Assembly (NCBI GenBank): GCA_002480525.1
Contig: DLCH01000076.1
Location: forward strand, 86,508 to 138,716
Direction: 5' to 3'
DNA: 52,209 bases
DNA from: Gammaproteobacteria bacterium UBA7803
GTDB lineage: Bacteria; Pseudomonadota; Gammaproteobacteria; Pseudomonadales; Azotimanducaceae
In this document: in pieces, positions 1 to 8,062 of the stretch
Position numbering within the stretch: the stretch's first letter is position 1
Layout: each line of letters begins with the position of its first letter
The notes under the pieces: model-generated
The model's database searches: none
The model's input: the letters and a program-made list of their open reading frames with translations, nothing else
What the model was told of the DNA's origin: nothing
Made by a program: the position numbers and the translations under genes

Positions 1-1656
1 TTCGAGGCCGCCGCCGTCATCACCACCCTGGTGCTGCTCGGCCAGGTGCTGGAGCTGAAAGCCCGCAGCCGCACCTCCGGCGCCATCCGCGAGCTGCTCG
101 AGCTGGCCCCCGCCCGGGCCCGCCGCATCGACGAGAACGGCGACGAGCAGGAGGTCTCCCTGGACGACCTGGCGACCGGCGACCTGCTGCGGGTACGCCC
201 CGGAGAAAAGGTGCCGGTCGACGGTACCGTCGAGGACGGCCACAGCAGCGTCGACGAGTCGATGATCACCGGCGAGCCGGTGCCGGTCGAGAAATCCGCC
301 GGCGACGCCGTCACCGGCGGCACCGTCAACGGAACGGGCAGCTTCACCATGCGCGCCGGCCGGGTCGGCGACGACACCGTGCTGTCGCAGATCGTCCACA
401 TGGTCGCCGAGGCCCAGCGCAGCCGCGCGCCCATTCAGCGCCTGGTGGACGTGGTAGCGGCCTGGTTCGTGCCGGCGGTGGTGCTCACCGCCGTCGTCAC
501 CTTCGTGGTCTGGAGCCTGTTCGGCCCGGAGCCCGCGATGGCGCTGGCCATCGTCAACGCCGTGGCCGTGCTGATCATTGCCTGCCCCTGCGCCCTCGGC
601 CTCGCCACCCCCATGTCGATCATGGTCGGCACCGGCAAGGGCGCGCAGATGGGCGTGCTGATCCGCGACGCGGAATCCCTGGAAACCCTGGAGAAGGTCG
701 ACGTCGTGGTGGTGGACAAGACCGGCACCCTCACCGAGGGCAAACCGCGTCTGGTGACCGTAGAGCCCGCCGGCGACCTCGACGAAGGCACTCTGCTGTC
801 CCTCGCCGCCGCCGTCGAAGCCGCCAGCGAGCACCCGCTGGCCGCCGCCATCGTCGCCGGCGCCCGGGATCGGAACGTCCAGCCAGAGCGCGCCAGCGCC
901 TTCGAATCGATCACCGGGCAAGGCGCCACCGCCGAGGTCGGTTCGCGCCGCGTCGCCATCGGCAATCACAAACTCATGGACGCCATCGGGGCCGGCGACG
1001 GCAGCCTCCGCGAACGGGCGGACACGCTACGTAGCGAGGGTCAGACGGTGATGTTCGTCGCCGTGGACGGCCGCGCCGCCGGCCTGATCGGCGTCGCCGA
1101 TCCCGTCAAGGACAGCACGCCCGACGCCATCCGCCGCCTGCACCGCTCCGGGGTCCGGGTGGTGATGCTCACCGGCGACAGCGAACGCACGGCCCAGGCC
1201 GTCGCCGATGCCGTCGGCATCGACGAGGTCCACGCCGACGTCTCGCCGGAGGACAAGCACCGCATCGTGCGTGATCTGCAGAGCACGGGAGCGGTGGTGG
1301 CCATGGCCGGCGACGGCATCAACGACGCGCCGGCCCTGGCTCAGGCCGATGTCGGCATCGCCATGGGCACGGGCACCGACGTCGCCATGGAGAGCGCCGG
1401 CATCACGCTGATGCGCGGTGATCTGCGCGGCGTCGCCCAGGCGCGCGACCTCAGCCGCGCGACCATGCGCAACATCCGCCAGAACCTGTTCCTGGCGTTC
1501 GTCTACAACACGCTCGGTGTGCCGATCGCCGCCGGAGTTCTGTATCCCTGGCTCGGCTGGCTGCTGAACCCGATGATCGCGGCGGCCGCCATGAGCCTGA
1601 GCTCGGTGTCGGTGATCGGCAATGCCCTCAGGCTGCGCCGCCAGCGCCTTCAGTGA
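1..1656 (+). CDS. copA: Copper-translocating P1B-type ATPase (5' end outside window)
   Basis: Partial gene: the frame is open from base 1, so the N-terminal metal-binding domains and first membrane helices lie upstream. The visible 551 residues hold the actuator-domain motif TGEPVPVEK, the membrane metal site CPCALGLATP, the phosphorylation motif DKTGTLTEG (Asp at visible residue 239), the P1B-specific SEHPLA His-Pro motif and the hinge GDGINDAPAL. The CPC motif together with the HP motif is the classic Cu(I)/Ag(I) P1B-1 signature. The protein would sit in the inner membrane and pump Cu(I) out of the cytoplasm using ATP. The 3' end overlaps the convergent PRPP-synthetase-like gene by 29 bases. 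The downstream DUF411 and CusCBA-type genes support a copper/silver role. Family assignment is very secure; the exact metal is inferred. Confidence 0.95.
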   Translation, partial: FEAAAVITTLVLLGQVLELKARSRTSGAIRELLELAPARARRIDENGDEQEVSLDDLATGDLLRVRPGEKVPVDGTVEDGHSSVDESMITGEPVPVEKSAGDAVTGGTVNGTGSFTMRAGRVGDDTVLSQIVHMVAEAQRSRAPIQRLVDVVAAWFVPAVVLTAVVTFVVWSLFGPEPAMALAIVNAVAVLIIACPCALGLATPMSIMVGTGKGAQMGVLIRDAESLETLEKVDVVVVDKTGTLTEGKPRLVTVEPAGDLDEGTLLSLAAAVEAASEHPLAAAIVAGARDRNVQPERASAFESITGQGATAEVGSRRVAIGNHKLMDAIGAGDGSLRERADTLRSEGQTVMFVAVDGRAAGLIGVADPVKDSTPDAIRRLHRSGVRVVMLTGDSERTAQAVADAVGIDEVHADVSPEDKHRIVRDLQSTGAVVAMAGDGINDAPALAQADVGIAMGTGTDVAMESAGITLMRGDLRGVAQARDLSRATMRNIRQNLFLAFVYNTLGVPIAAGVLYPWLGWLLNPMIAAAAMSLSSVSVIGNALRLRRQRLQ

Positions 1657-2557
1657 CCGGCGGCGGCCCGGCCAGCAGGTCCCGGACCGCCTCCGCCAGT
1701 CCGCCGATCAGCGGTATGGCGTTGGACGGGTGCTCGATGGTGTCGCCGGTGACGATGGCCGCCGGCCCGGCCCGGCGCAGGGTCTCGTAGGCGTCGCCGG
1801 CGAACACGGCGTGAACGCCCACGCACACCGGCGCCGGGCACCCGGCGTCACGCAGGCCGGCCACGGCGACGGCCATGGTCCGGGCGGTGGAGACAATGTC
1901 GTCGACCAGTACCGGGGTGTGCGTCCGGTAGCGCTCCAGTCCCGGCACCTCGATGGACACGTCCCGGTCACCCCGCCGGGTCTTGCTGAGCACCGCGTAC
2001 GGGGCGCCGGCCCGGCGGGCCACGTCGCTCACCCACTGCTCGCTCTCGCTGTCCGGGCCGACGATGAGGGGCCGGGTCACGTGCCCGGCGATCCAGCGCG
2101 CCAGGGCCGGCGCGGCATGTGCCACCCGGCCGGGCACGTCGTAGACGTCCGACAGCGCGGCGTAGCGGTGCAGATGAGGGTCGATCGTGGCGAGGCCGTC
2201 GAACGCGTCGCTCAGCAGGCCCGCGAAGACCTGGGAAGTGACGACCTCCCCGGGGCGGAAGCGCGTGTCCTGGCGGAGGTAGGCCAGATAGGGCGCCGCC
2301 AGCAACACCCGCCGGGCGCCCCGGTCGCGCAGCCCCCGGGCCAGGTAGACCAGCGGCAGCAGCAGCGGGTCCGGCCTCGCCAGCGTCGCGGCCACCACCA
2401 CGTCGCGGCCGGCGCAGTCGGTATCCACGCGCACGTAGGACTCACCGTCCGGAAAGTGCCGCACCTCGCCTTCGACGGGGTCCGCCGGAAGCGCCTCGAG
2501 CAGGCCGTCGCGCAGGCGCCGCTGACGCGGCAGCCCCGCCACCAGCATGCGGCTCAC
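1628..2557 (-). CDS. Ribose-phosphate pyrophosphokinase-like protein
   Basis: A 309-residue member of the PRPP synthetase/phosphoribosyltransferase fold. Visible motifs are FPDGESYVRV (residues 35-44, the FxDGE nucleotide-site motif), PYLAYLRQDTRF (about 89-100), DPHLHRY with two His near 128 and 130, and the PRPP-loop-like VLVDDIVSTARTM (about 217-229). Known enzymes make PRPP from ribose 5-phosphate and ATP; the loop here departs from the canonical DDxxxTGGT form, so catalysis on the standard substrate is inferred. The GTG start overlaps the stop of the upstream AMP-phosphorylase-like gene in a GTGA junction, implying translational coupling; an ATG nine bases further in is the alternative start. 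The pairing suggests recycling of ribose phosphate released from nucleotides. It overlaps copA tail-to-tail. Confidence 0.85.
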   Translation of the reverse strand: MSRMLVAGLPRQRRLRDGLLEALPADPVEGEVRHFPDGESYVRVDTDCAGRDVVVAATLARPDPLLLPLVYLARGLRDRGARRVLLAAPYLAYLRQDTRFRPGEVVTSQVFAGLLSDAFDGLATIDPHLHRYAALSDVYDVPGRVAHAAPALARWIAGHVTRPLIVGPDSESEQWVSDVARRAGAPYAVLSKTRRGDRDVSIEVPGLERYRTHTPVLVDDIVSTARTMAVAVAGLRDAGCPAPVCVGVHAVFAGDAYETLRRAGPAAIVTGDTIEHPSNAIPLIGGLAEAVRDLLAGPPPVTEGAGGAA

Positions 2558-4095
2558 GGGCCGTCCTCCACCACGATGAGCTCCGGATGCGAGTCCAGGT
2601 AGGTCAGCGCGTAGGCCAGCTCGCCCGGCGCCTCGGCGTGCACGTAGAGCACGGGCTGATCCGCCTGCACGCGGTCGCCGAGGTGGACCAGCAGCTCGAC
2701 GCCGGCGGTCGGCGCCTGGGGCGCGCCGGCCAGCTTGGCGAGCCGGGCCAGCCGGCGGTTGTCGATGTTCACCACCCGGCCGGAGCGGGCCGCGAAGGCG
2801 GGCGCCCGGTGCGGCGCCCGCAGGGGCTCCCGGAGTCCGCCCTGGGCCTCGCAGATGGCCTGGAACTTGCGCCACGCCCGTCCGTCGGCCAGCACCGCCA
2901 GGGCCGTGTCGACGCCCTCGCCCGGGCCGCACACGCCGCCCCGCTCGAGAATTGCCCCGGCCAGCGCCGCCGCCCGTTCCCGCAGATCCGCCGGGGCGTC
3001 CGCCCTGCCCTGCAGGACGCCCAGCAGATCCCAGGCTTCCAGGGCCGGGCCGATGCCCCGCCCGACCGGCTGGGTGCCGTCGGTGACGAGCACGTCCACG
3101 GTCAGGCCGAGGCTCGAGCCGACGAAGCGCAGCAGATCCGACAGCGCCTCGGCGCCGGCCGCGTCGCGGACCTTGGCGGTCGGCCCCACGGGCACGTCGA
3201 TCAACGCATGGGTCGAACCGGCGGCAAGCTTCTTCGACAGCACCGAAGCGACGAGCTGAGCCTCGCCGTCGAGGTCGAGCACCCGCTCGACGCGGATCAG
3301 CACGTCGTCCGCGGGGCTGAGGTTCACCGACCCGCCCCAGACCAGGCAGCCGCCCTCCCGCTCCACCACGCGCCGCATGTCCGGCAGCGACAGCTCGACG
3401 TCGGTCAACGTCTCCATGGTGTCGGCAGTGCCCGCCGGCGAGGTGATGGCCCGGGACGAGGTCTTGGGCATGATCAGGCCGCAGGCGGCGGCGATGGCGA
3501 CCACCAGCGGCGACGTGCGGTTGCCGGGCAGGCCACCGACGCAGTGCTTGTCGAACACCACGGGCCGGTCCCAGCGCAGCGTCTGGCCGACGTCCACCAT
3601 CGCCCGGGTCAGGGACACCACCTCGTCACGGCTGACCCCGGGACCGACGCAGGAGGCGACGAACGCGCTGAGCTGCACGTCGCTGTAGCGCCGGGCGGTG
3701 ATGTCCTCGATCACCGCCCGGAACTCGCCGCCGGTGACCGGACGTCCGAACAGCCGGCCACGCACCGCGCCGAAGGACTCGATGGTATGCGGATGGGAGA
3801 CCTCGATGTCACACGGCTGGTCGGCGCCAAGCTGGCGCCAAGCCGCGTCCGACAGCCCCGCTTCGCCGTGGCCGAGCCAGTCCGCGCGCACCACGTTCAG
3901 CGTGGCGACGAGCGAGCGGCCGTTGCCTTCGATGCGGATCCGCGACTGGGATTCGAACCCCTCGGACCGGCACACGGCGCAGTCCTCGCGCATGTACACC
4001 ACGCTTTCCTGGTAGGTGTCCACGCCCATCGGGCGCGCCCGCAGGCGGCGCTCCCGCTTGAGCCCGGACCGGTAACGCTCGTCCACGCGAATCAT
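2554..4095 (-). CDS. AMP phosphorylase / thymidine phosphorylase family protein
   Basis: A 513-residue protein of the pyrimidine-nucleoside phosphorylase superfamily. It carries KHCVGGLPGNRTS (about residue 180) and TSSRAITSPAGTADTMETL (about 210-230), which match the archaeal AMP-phosphorylase signature more closely than E. coli DeoA, plus an extra N-terminal domain of about 90 residues typical of that group. The expected reaction is phosphorolysis of a nucleoside monophosphate to free base and ribose 1,5-bisphosphate; archaeal enzymes do this, and the bacterial substrate is inferred. Start chosen at the ATG giving MIRVDERY; an in-frame ATG 33 bases upstream also exists. It is first in a two-gene operon with the PRPP-synthetase-like gene and is divergent from DUF411. 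Its position inside a copper cluster is unusual for core nucleotide salvage. Confidence 0.85.
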   Translation of the reverse strand: MIRVDERYRSGLKRERRLRARPMGVDTYQESVVYMREDCAVCRSEGFESQSRIRIEGNGRSLVATLNVVRADWLGHGEAGLSDAAWRQLGADQPCDIEVSHPHTIESFGAVRGRLFGRPVTGGEFRAVIEDITARRYSDVQLSAFVASCVGPGVSRDEVVSLTRAMVDVGQTLRWDRPVVFDKHCVGGLPGNRTSPLVVAIAAACGLIMPKTSSRAITSPAGTADTMETLTDVELSLPDMRRVVEREGGCLVWGGSVNLSPADDVLIRVERVLDLDGEAQLVASVLSKKLAAGSTHALIDVPVGPTAKVRDAAGAEALSDLLRFVGSSLGLTVDVLVTDGTQPVGRGIGPALEAWDLLGVLQGRADAPADLRERAAALAGAILERGGVCGPGEGVDTALAVLADGRAWRKFQAICEAQGGLREPLRAPHRAPAFAARSGRVVNIDNRRLARLAKLAGAPQAPTAGVELLVHLGDRVQADQPVLYVHAEAPGELAYALTYLDSHPELIVVEDGP

Positions 4096-4212
4096 GCAGT
4101 CAGTGCTCCCCGAAGGACCGCTGGCCACGGCCGGCGCCGGGCGGCCGTTCCGCCCCGAGCCCGCCGTGCAGCTATCATCATTTCATCACAGTCGACGCCG
4201 CAGGATGAGACC

Positions 4213-4227
4213 AGACGCACAGCGTCT
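4213..4227. promoter_or_regulatory. Possible operator palindrome in the divergent intergenic region
   Basis: The 194-base gap between the divergent phosphorylase and DUF411 genes holds a perfect inverted repeat, AGACGC-ACA-GCGTCT. Flanking bases CC and TTGG nearly extend it. An AT-rich patch lies at 4171-4190. This is a candidate binding site for a regulator of either gene; no known metal-regulator consensus (for example CueR) was recognised. Confidence 0.3.
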
Positions 4228-4289
4228 TGGGAACCTCGGAAACCGTCCGGGGTCCCATTCTGCGCACCAGCCGGAGGACGGATGATCTC

Positions 4290-4754
4290 ATGCGCCACGC
4301 CCTGACTGCCCTCGCCTTCATCGCCGGGCTCGCCACCGTGACCTTCTTCGGGATGTCCCGGGAAGCCAGCGCGGAAGGCCCGGCCATCACCGTCCACAAG
4401 ACGCCCTGGTGCGGCTGCTGCACGGACTGGGCCGATCACCTGCGCGCCGACGGTTTCGACGTGACCATCCGCGAGCACGAGGACCTCGGCAACGTCCGGG
4501 ACCGGCTGGGGGTGCCCATCGCCCTGGGGAGCTGCCACACCGCGGAGGTGCAGGGCTACGCCATCGAGGGCCACGTGCCCGCCGCCGACGTGAGGCGGCT
4601 GCTCGAGGAACGCCCCGCCGGCGTCCGCGGCCTGTCGGTGCCGGGCATGCCGATCGGCTCGCCCGGCATGGAAATGGGCGACCGGCGCGACCCCTACGAC
4701 GTGATCGCCTTCGGCGAAGACGGAGAGACCGTGTTCACGGAGTACCGGCCGTGA
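4290..4754 (+). CDS. DUF411 exported metal-associated protein
   Basis: A 154-residue protein with an N-terminal hydrophobic segment (ALTALAFIAGLATVTFFGM) and a likely signal peptide ending near ASA at residue 28. The DUF411 hallmarks are present: a Cys cluster TPWCGCCTDW (Cys 41, 43, 44), a second cysteine in GSCHTAEV, and a Met-rich PGMPIGSPGMEMG stretch near the C-terminus. The family is routinely found in copper and silver resistance loci and is thought to bind metal or act as a thiol/metal chaperone in the periplasm; the exact function is not established. Start chosen at the ATG with GGAGGA about 11 bases upstream; a longer in-frame ATG start 63 bases earlier lacks that support. Its neighbours are copA and CusCBA-type genes. 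Confidence 0.9.
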   Translation: MRHALTALAFIAGLATVTFFGMSREASAEGPAITVHKTPWCGCCTDWADHLRADGFDVTIREHEDLGNVRDRLGVPIALGSCHTAEVQGYAIEGHVPAADVRRLLEERPAGVRGLSVPGMPIGSPGMEMGDRRDPYDVIAFGEDGETVFTEYRP

Positions 4755-4778
4755 CCTCCGGTCATCGGCCGTTTCCGC

Positions 4779-4784
4779 TACAAT
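4779..4784 (+). promoter_or_regulatory. Possible -10 element (TACAAT) upstream of the CusCBA-type operon
   Basis: TACAAT lies in the 72-base gap after the DUF411 gene and 42 bases before the next start codon. No convincing -35 box was seen at 16-18 bases spacing, so this is only a candidate promoter. Confidence 0.25.
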
Positions 4785-4826
4785 GAACGGCATCCCCATG
4801 CGGCGCCACCCGAACGGCACGACGGC

Positions 4827-5228
4827 ATGACCTACCTGGCAGGCATCAGAACGGCACGGCGCAGATCGCCCGCTGCGATGCTCGCCGCCGTGGCGCTGGC
4901 GTGGCTCGCGGTGCTGGCGCCGGCCTGCGTGATGGGCCTCGACGGCCCGGCGCCGGTCATGACCGACACCCACGGCGAAAATGCGGACTGCCCCCACTGT
5001 CCGCCCTCTGCCGAACCCCGGGCCGCGGCGAACTGCGAACCCGCCGACCCGCTGCCGGCGCCCCGGGTCGATCAGCCGCTGGAGCTGCCGGCCCTGGCCG
5101 CCGTCGCCTTCGTCGAGCTCGCCGCGCTGCCGGCCCCGGCCGCCGTGCCTGCGCCATCGCCACCCCTGCCCGTCGTCGAACCGCCGGGCCCACGACCACA
5201 CCTGCAGCCCGCCCAGTTCAACGAGTAA
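4827..5228 (+). CDS. Small exported Cys-containing protein, DUF2946-like
   Basis: A 133-residue protein. Residues about 15-35 form one hydrophobic segment (MLAAVALAWLAVLAPACVMG), a signal peptide or anchor. A short Cys motif DCPHCPP follows at about residue 55, then a Pro/Ala-rich tail. Small proteins of this kind, annotated DUF2946, often lie directly upstream of CusCBA-type genes. The CxxC motif fits a metal-binding or relay role, but that is inference. The gene is followed at once by the TolC-family frame, which lies in the same reading frame after a single TAA stop. The start ATG has no strong Shine-Dalgarno sequence. Confidence 0.6.
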   Translation: MTYLAGIRTARRRSPAAMLAAVALAWLAVLAPACVMGLDGPAPVMTDTHGENADCPHCPPSAEPRAAANCEPADPLPAPRVDQPLELPALAAVAFVELAALPAPAAVPAPSPPLPVVEPPGPRPHLQPAQFNE

Positions 5229-5254
5229 TCGGCCTCCGCGCTCAGTCTGACCCG

Positions 5255-5270
5255 CGGTGCTTCGGCACCG
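5255..5270 (+). other. UUCG-tetraloop hairpin between two genes
   Basis: CGGTGC-TTCG-GCACCG forms a perfect six-base-pair stem closed by a stable UUCG tetraloop, just after the stop of the DUF2946-like gene. No U-tract follows, so it is more likely an mRNA-stability or processing hairpin than an intrinsic terminator. Confidence 0.5.
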
Positions 5271-5432
5271 TGCCTCGTCGACGCGTTCCGGAGACCGACC
5301 AGGACCCGACATTCGTACCGCCCGTCCGCCGGCCGGGCCGCCCGCAAGGCGGCACTCCCGGCCCTGCTGCTGGCGGCAGCCTGGCTGCCGTCCACCGCAT
5401 CCGCCGCTGACGCCGCCAACCCGCCGCTGTCG

Positions 5433-6629
5433 TTGAGCCGCGCCGTGTCGCTGGCGCTGGCCGCCGACGACCCGAACCTGGCCCGGCTGGAGGCGGAGGC
5501 CCAGGCCCTCGAAGCGACCGCGGTGGCCGACGGCCAGCTGCCCGACCCGGTCATCAGCACCCAGGTCGCGAACGTGCCCACGGACACCTTCGCACTGGAC
5601 CAGGCCGACATGACCCAGCTCCGGCTCGGCGTGCGCCAGGAGTTTCCGCCGGGCCGCAGCCGGGCGGTGAAGACGGCCATGCGCCGCAGCGAAGCGGACG
5701 CGCGCCGGGCCGAACGGGACCTGGAACGCCGGCGCATCGTGCTGGAAACCCGGATGGCCTGGCTGGATCTGGCGTGGCATACCCGGGCCGTGGCCATCGT
5801 CGAGCGCAGCATCGAGCGCGTGGGCCAGCAGATCGACTCCCTGTCGGCGCGATTCGCCAGCGGCAGGCTGAACGCCCAGGACGTGCTGCGATCGGAGCTG
5901 GAGCTCACCCTGCTCGAGGACCGGCTGGCCGAGCACCAGCGCCGGGTCCAGACGGCCCGCGCCGATCTCGCCCGCTACATCGGGCCGGAGGCCGCGGCGC
6001 CGCTGCCGGACGCGTGGCCGGACCAGCCAGTCCCCGCGCCGCTGGAGCGGTTGATCGAGGCGCTGCCGGACCATCCGGCGGTGCTCGCCAGGAGCGCGCG
6101 CATCGACGCCGCCGACGCCGGCGTCGAGCTGGCCGGCGAGGCCTACAAGCCGACCTGGGCGCTCGAGGGCGGCTACGGCATCCGCCAGGACCGGCCCGAC
6201 TTCGCCACCGTCGGCGTCACCGTGTCCCTGCCGCTGTTCACCGACAAACGCCAGGACCGGCGCCACGTCGCCGCGGTCCGCCAGCGCAGCGCGGCGCACC
6301 TGGAACGGGACGCCGTGCTGCTGGAGATGCGCCGCCGGCTGGAACGGGCCTGGGCGGACTGGCAGCGCTACGACCAGCGGCGCCGCCTCTACGCCGAGGC
6401 CGTGCAGGCCCGCGCCCGGCAGACCGCCGAGGCCTCGGTGGCCACCTACGCCAACGGGCGCACCGACTTCGCGGAGCTCGTCCGCAGCCAGCTCGCCGAG
6501 CTGGACGCCGACCTGGCCCGCCAGGAGCTCGAAGCCCGGGTCCGCCAGGCCCTGGCGGAACTCGACTATCTCTCCGGCAGCGTCGACCCGACGGCTGCCG
6601 CCGCAGCGACCACTGGAGACGCATCATGA
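5433..6629 (+). CDS. TolC-family outer-membrane efflux protein (CusC role)
   Basis: The outer-membrane channel of the tripartite Cu/Ag pump. The protein shows paired TolC-type helical domains: QLRLGVRQEFPPGRSR and the matching C-terminal TVGVTVSLPLF, each followed by a long Ala/Arg/Glu-rich coiled coil. The listed start is TTG, the first canonical start in frame. Coding clearly begins earlier: the same frame, open from 5229, encodes a textbook signal peptide (KAALPALLLAAAWLPSTASA) at about 5346-5405, but no in-frame ATG, GTG or TTG precedes it. Either a non-canonical start or a one-base indel upstream is implied; a GTG at 5270 in another frame would feed in after a single shift. It overlaps the next gene in an ATGA junction, so the operon is translationally coupled. 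Confidence 0.88.
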   Translation: MSRAVSLALAADDPNLARLEAEAQALEATAVADGQLPDPVISTQVANVPTDTFALDQADMTQLRLGVRQEFPPGRSRAVKTAMRRSEADARRAERDLERRRIVLETRMAWLDLAWHTRAVAIVERSIERVGQQIDSLSARFASGRLNAQDVLRSELELTLLEDRLAEHQRRVQTARADLARYIGPEAAAPLPDAWPDQPVPAPLERLIEALPDHPAVLARSARIDAADAGVELAGEAYKPTWALEGGYGIRQDRPDFATVGVTVSLPLFTDKRQDRRHVAAVRQRSAAHLERDAVLLEMRRRLERAWADWQRYDQRRRLYAEAVQARARQTAEASVATYANGRTDFAELVRSQLAELDADLARQELEARVRQALAELDYLSGSVDPTAAAAATTGDAS

Positions 6630-8062
6630 ACGCATCGAAGACCCTGATGCTCACGGTGGCTGCCGCGGCCGCCGGTTTCGTCCTCGCCTGGGTCCTGTTC
6701 GGCGCCGGCCCCGCCGGACGAAACGCCGGCGCCGGGGCGGAGCGGGAGATCCTCTACTGGGTCGCCCCGATGGATCCCAACTACCGCTCCGACGGGCCCG
6801 GCAAGTCGCCCATGGGCATGGACCTCGTGCCGGTGTACGCCGACGAGCGCGGCGGCCGGGACGACCCGTCGCCCGGCCTGCGCATCGACCCGGTCATCGT
6901 CAACAACATCGGGGTCAAGACGGCGCCCGTCCGGCGCGGCGACCTGCACCGCCACGTCGAGACGGTGGGCTACGTGGTCCCCGATGCCGACCTGGTCAGC
7001 CACGTGCACGTCCGTGCGGAAGGCTGGATCGAACGGCTGTACGCCGACACCGAGGGCGACCCGGTGACCGCCGGAGACAGCCTGTTCGACATCTACTCGC
7101 CGGCGCTCGCGAGCGCCCAGGACGAGTACCTGCAGGCCCTGCGCGCCGGGTCCGCGGCGTTGATCGATGCCGCCACGCGGCGCCTGGCCGCGCTGGGCAT
7201 GGCGCCGGAGCAGATCGAAGCGGTCCGCCGCGCCGGCAGTGCACGGGAGCTGTTCGCCGTGCGCGCCCCCCGCGACGGCTACCTCATGGAGCTGAACGTG
7301 CGCGAAGGCATGTACGTGCAGCCGGGCACCACCATCATGAGCCTGGCGGACCTGTCCGAGATCTGGGTGGACGTCGACGTGTTCGAACAGCAGATCGATT
7401 GGGTTCGAGCCGGCCAGACCGCCACCATGCGGCTGCCCTTCGCGCCGGAGCGGCTGTGGCAGGGCCGCGTCGACTACGTCTACCCCACCATCCGCCCGGA
7501 GACCCGCAGCGCGCGCATCCGTCTCACCTTCGACAACCCCGATCTGGCGCTCAAGCCCAACATGTACGCCGACGTGGCCATCGAAGCGGAGCCGCGATCG
7601 AACGTGCTGTACGTCCCGTCCCAGGCGGTGATCCGCACTGGCGGCCAGCCGAGGGTGATCCTGGCGCTGCCGGACGGACGCTTCCGCCCGGCCCAGGTCG
7701 AGACCGGCGTCGAGAGCGAGGGCGCGGTCGAGATCCGCCGCGGGCTCGCGGAGGACGAGCGCATCGTCGTGTCCGGTCAGTTCCTGATCGATTCCGAGGC
7801 GAGCCTGGAGGCGAGCCTGCTGCGGATGCTGGACGAACCGTCCGGCGCCGGCCATGGGATGACCCATGACGGGCACATGGACCACGCCGGCCACATGAAC
7901 CACGGCGGCGCCGCGGACGACATGCCGTCGATGGACCACGCCGAGCACATGGACCCCGGCTCGACCGCGCCGAACGGCAACGCCGGATCCATGGACCACG
8001 GCCCGGCGCAGCCGGACGGCGATGCCGGGCACGAGCACCACGAGCACGGAGCCGGCTCATGA
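6626..8062 (+). CDS. cusB: CusB-type periplasmic adaptor of heavy-metal efflux
   Basis: A 478-residue membrane-fusion protein. After an N-terminal hydrophobic anchor (residues 6-27) comes a heavy-metal-binding segment with YWVAPMDPNYRSDGPGKSPMGMDLV split across about residues 44-70 (Met-rich and typical of CusB). The barrel-sandwich/lipoyl and beta-barrel domains follow, including DLSEIWVDVDVFEQQ and KPNMYADVAIE. The last 65 or so residues are an unusual low-complexity tail rich in His, Met and Asp (repeats such as HMDHAGHMNHGG), which could bind Cu(I)/Cu(II). The adaptor links CusA to the TolC channel and passes periplasmic metal to the pump. It is coupled to both neighbours by four-base ATGA overlaps. 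Confidence 0.93.
   Translation: MNASKTLMLTVAAAAAGFVLAWVLFGAGPAGRNAGAGAEREILYWVAPMDPNYRSDGPGKSPMGMDLVPVYADERGGRDDPSPGLRIDPVIVNNIGVKTAPVRRGDLHRHVETVGYVVPDADLVSHVHVRAEGWIERLYADTEGDPVTAGDSLFDIYSPALASAQDEYLQALRAGSAALIDAATRRLAALGMAPEQIEAVRRAGSARELFAVRAPRDGYLMELNVREGMYVQPGTTIMSLADLSEIWVDVDVFEQQIDWVRAGQTATMRLPFAPERLWQGRVDYVYPTIRPETRSARIRLTFDNPDLALKPNMYADVAIEAEPRSNVLYVPSQAVIRTGGQPRVILALPDGRFRPAQVETGVESEGAVEIRRGLAEDERIVVSGQFLIDSEASLEASLLRMLDEPSGAGHGMTHDGHMDHAGHMNHGGAADDMPSMDHAEHMDPGSTAPNGNAGSMDHGPAQPDGDAGHEHHEHGAGS

Noticed and set aside
2558..2932. N-terminal extension of the PRPP-synthetase-like gene upstream of 2557
   Set aside because: The extra 125 residues are low-complexity and overlap the coding end of the phosphorylase; the GTGA junction gives a natural start.
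4092..6299. 735-residue minus-strand reading frame antisense to DUF411 and TolC genes
   Set aside because: Low-complexity Arg/Gly/His composition typical of GC-rich antisense frames; the plus strand carries recognised proteins with motifs.
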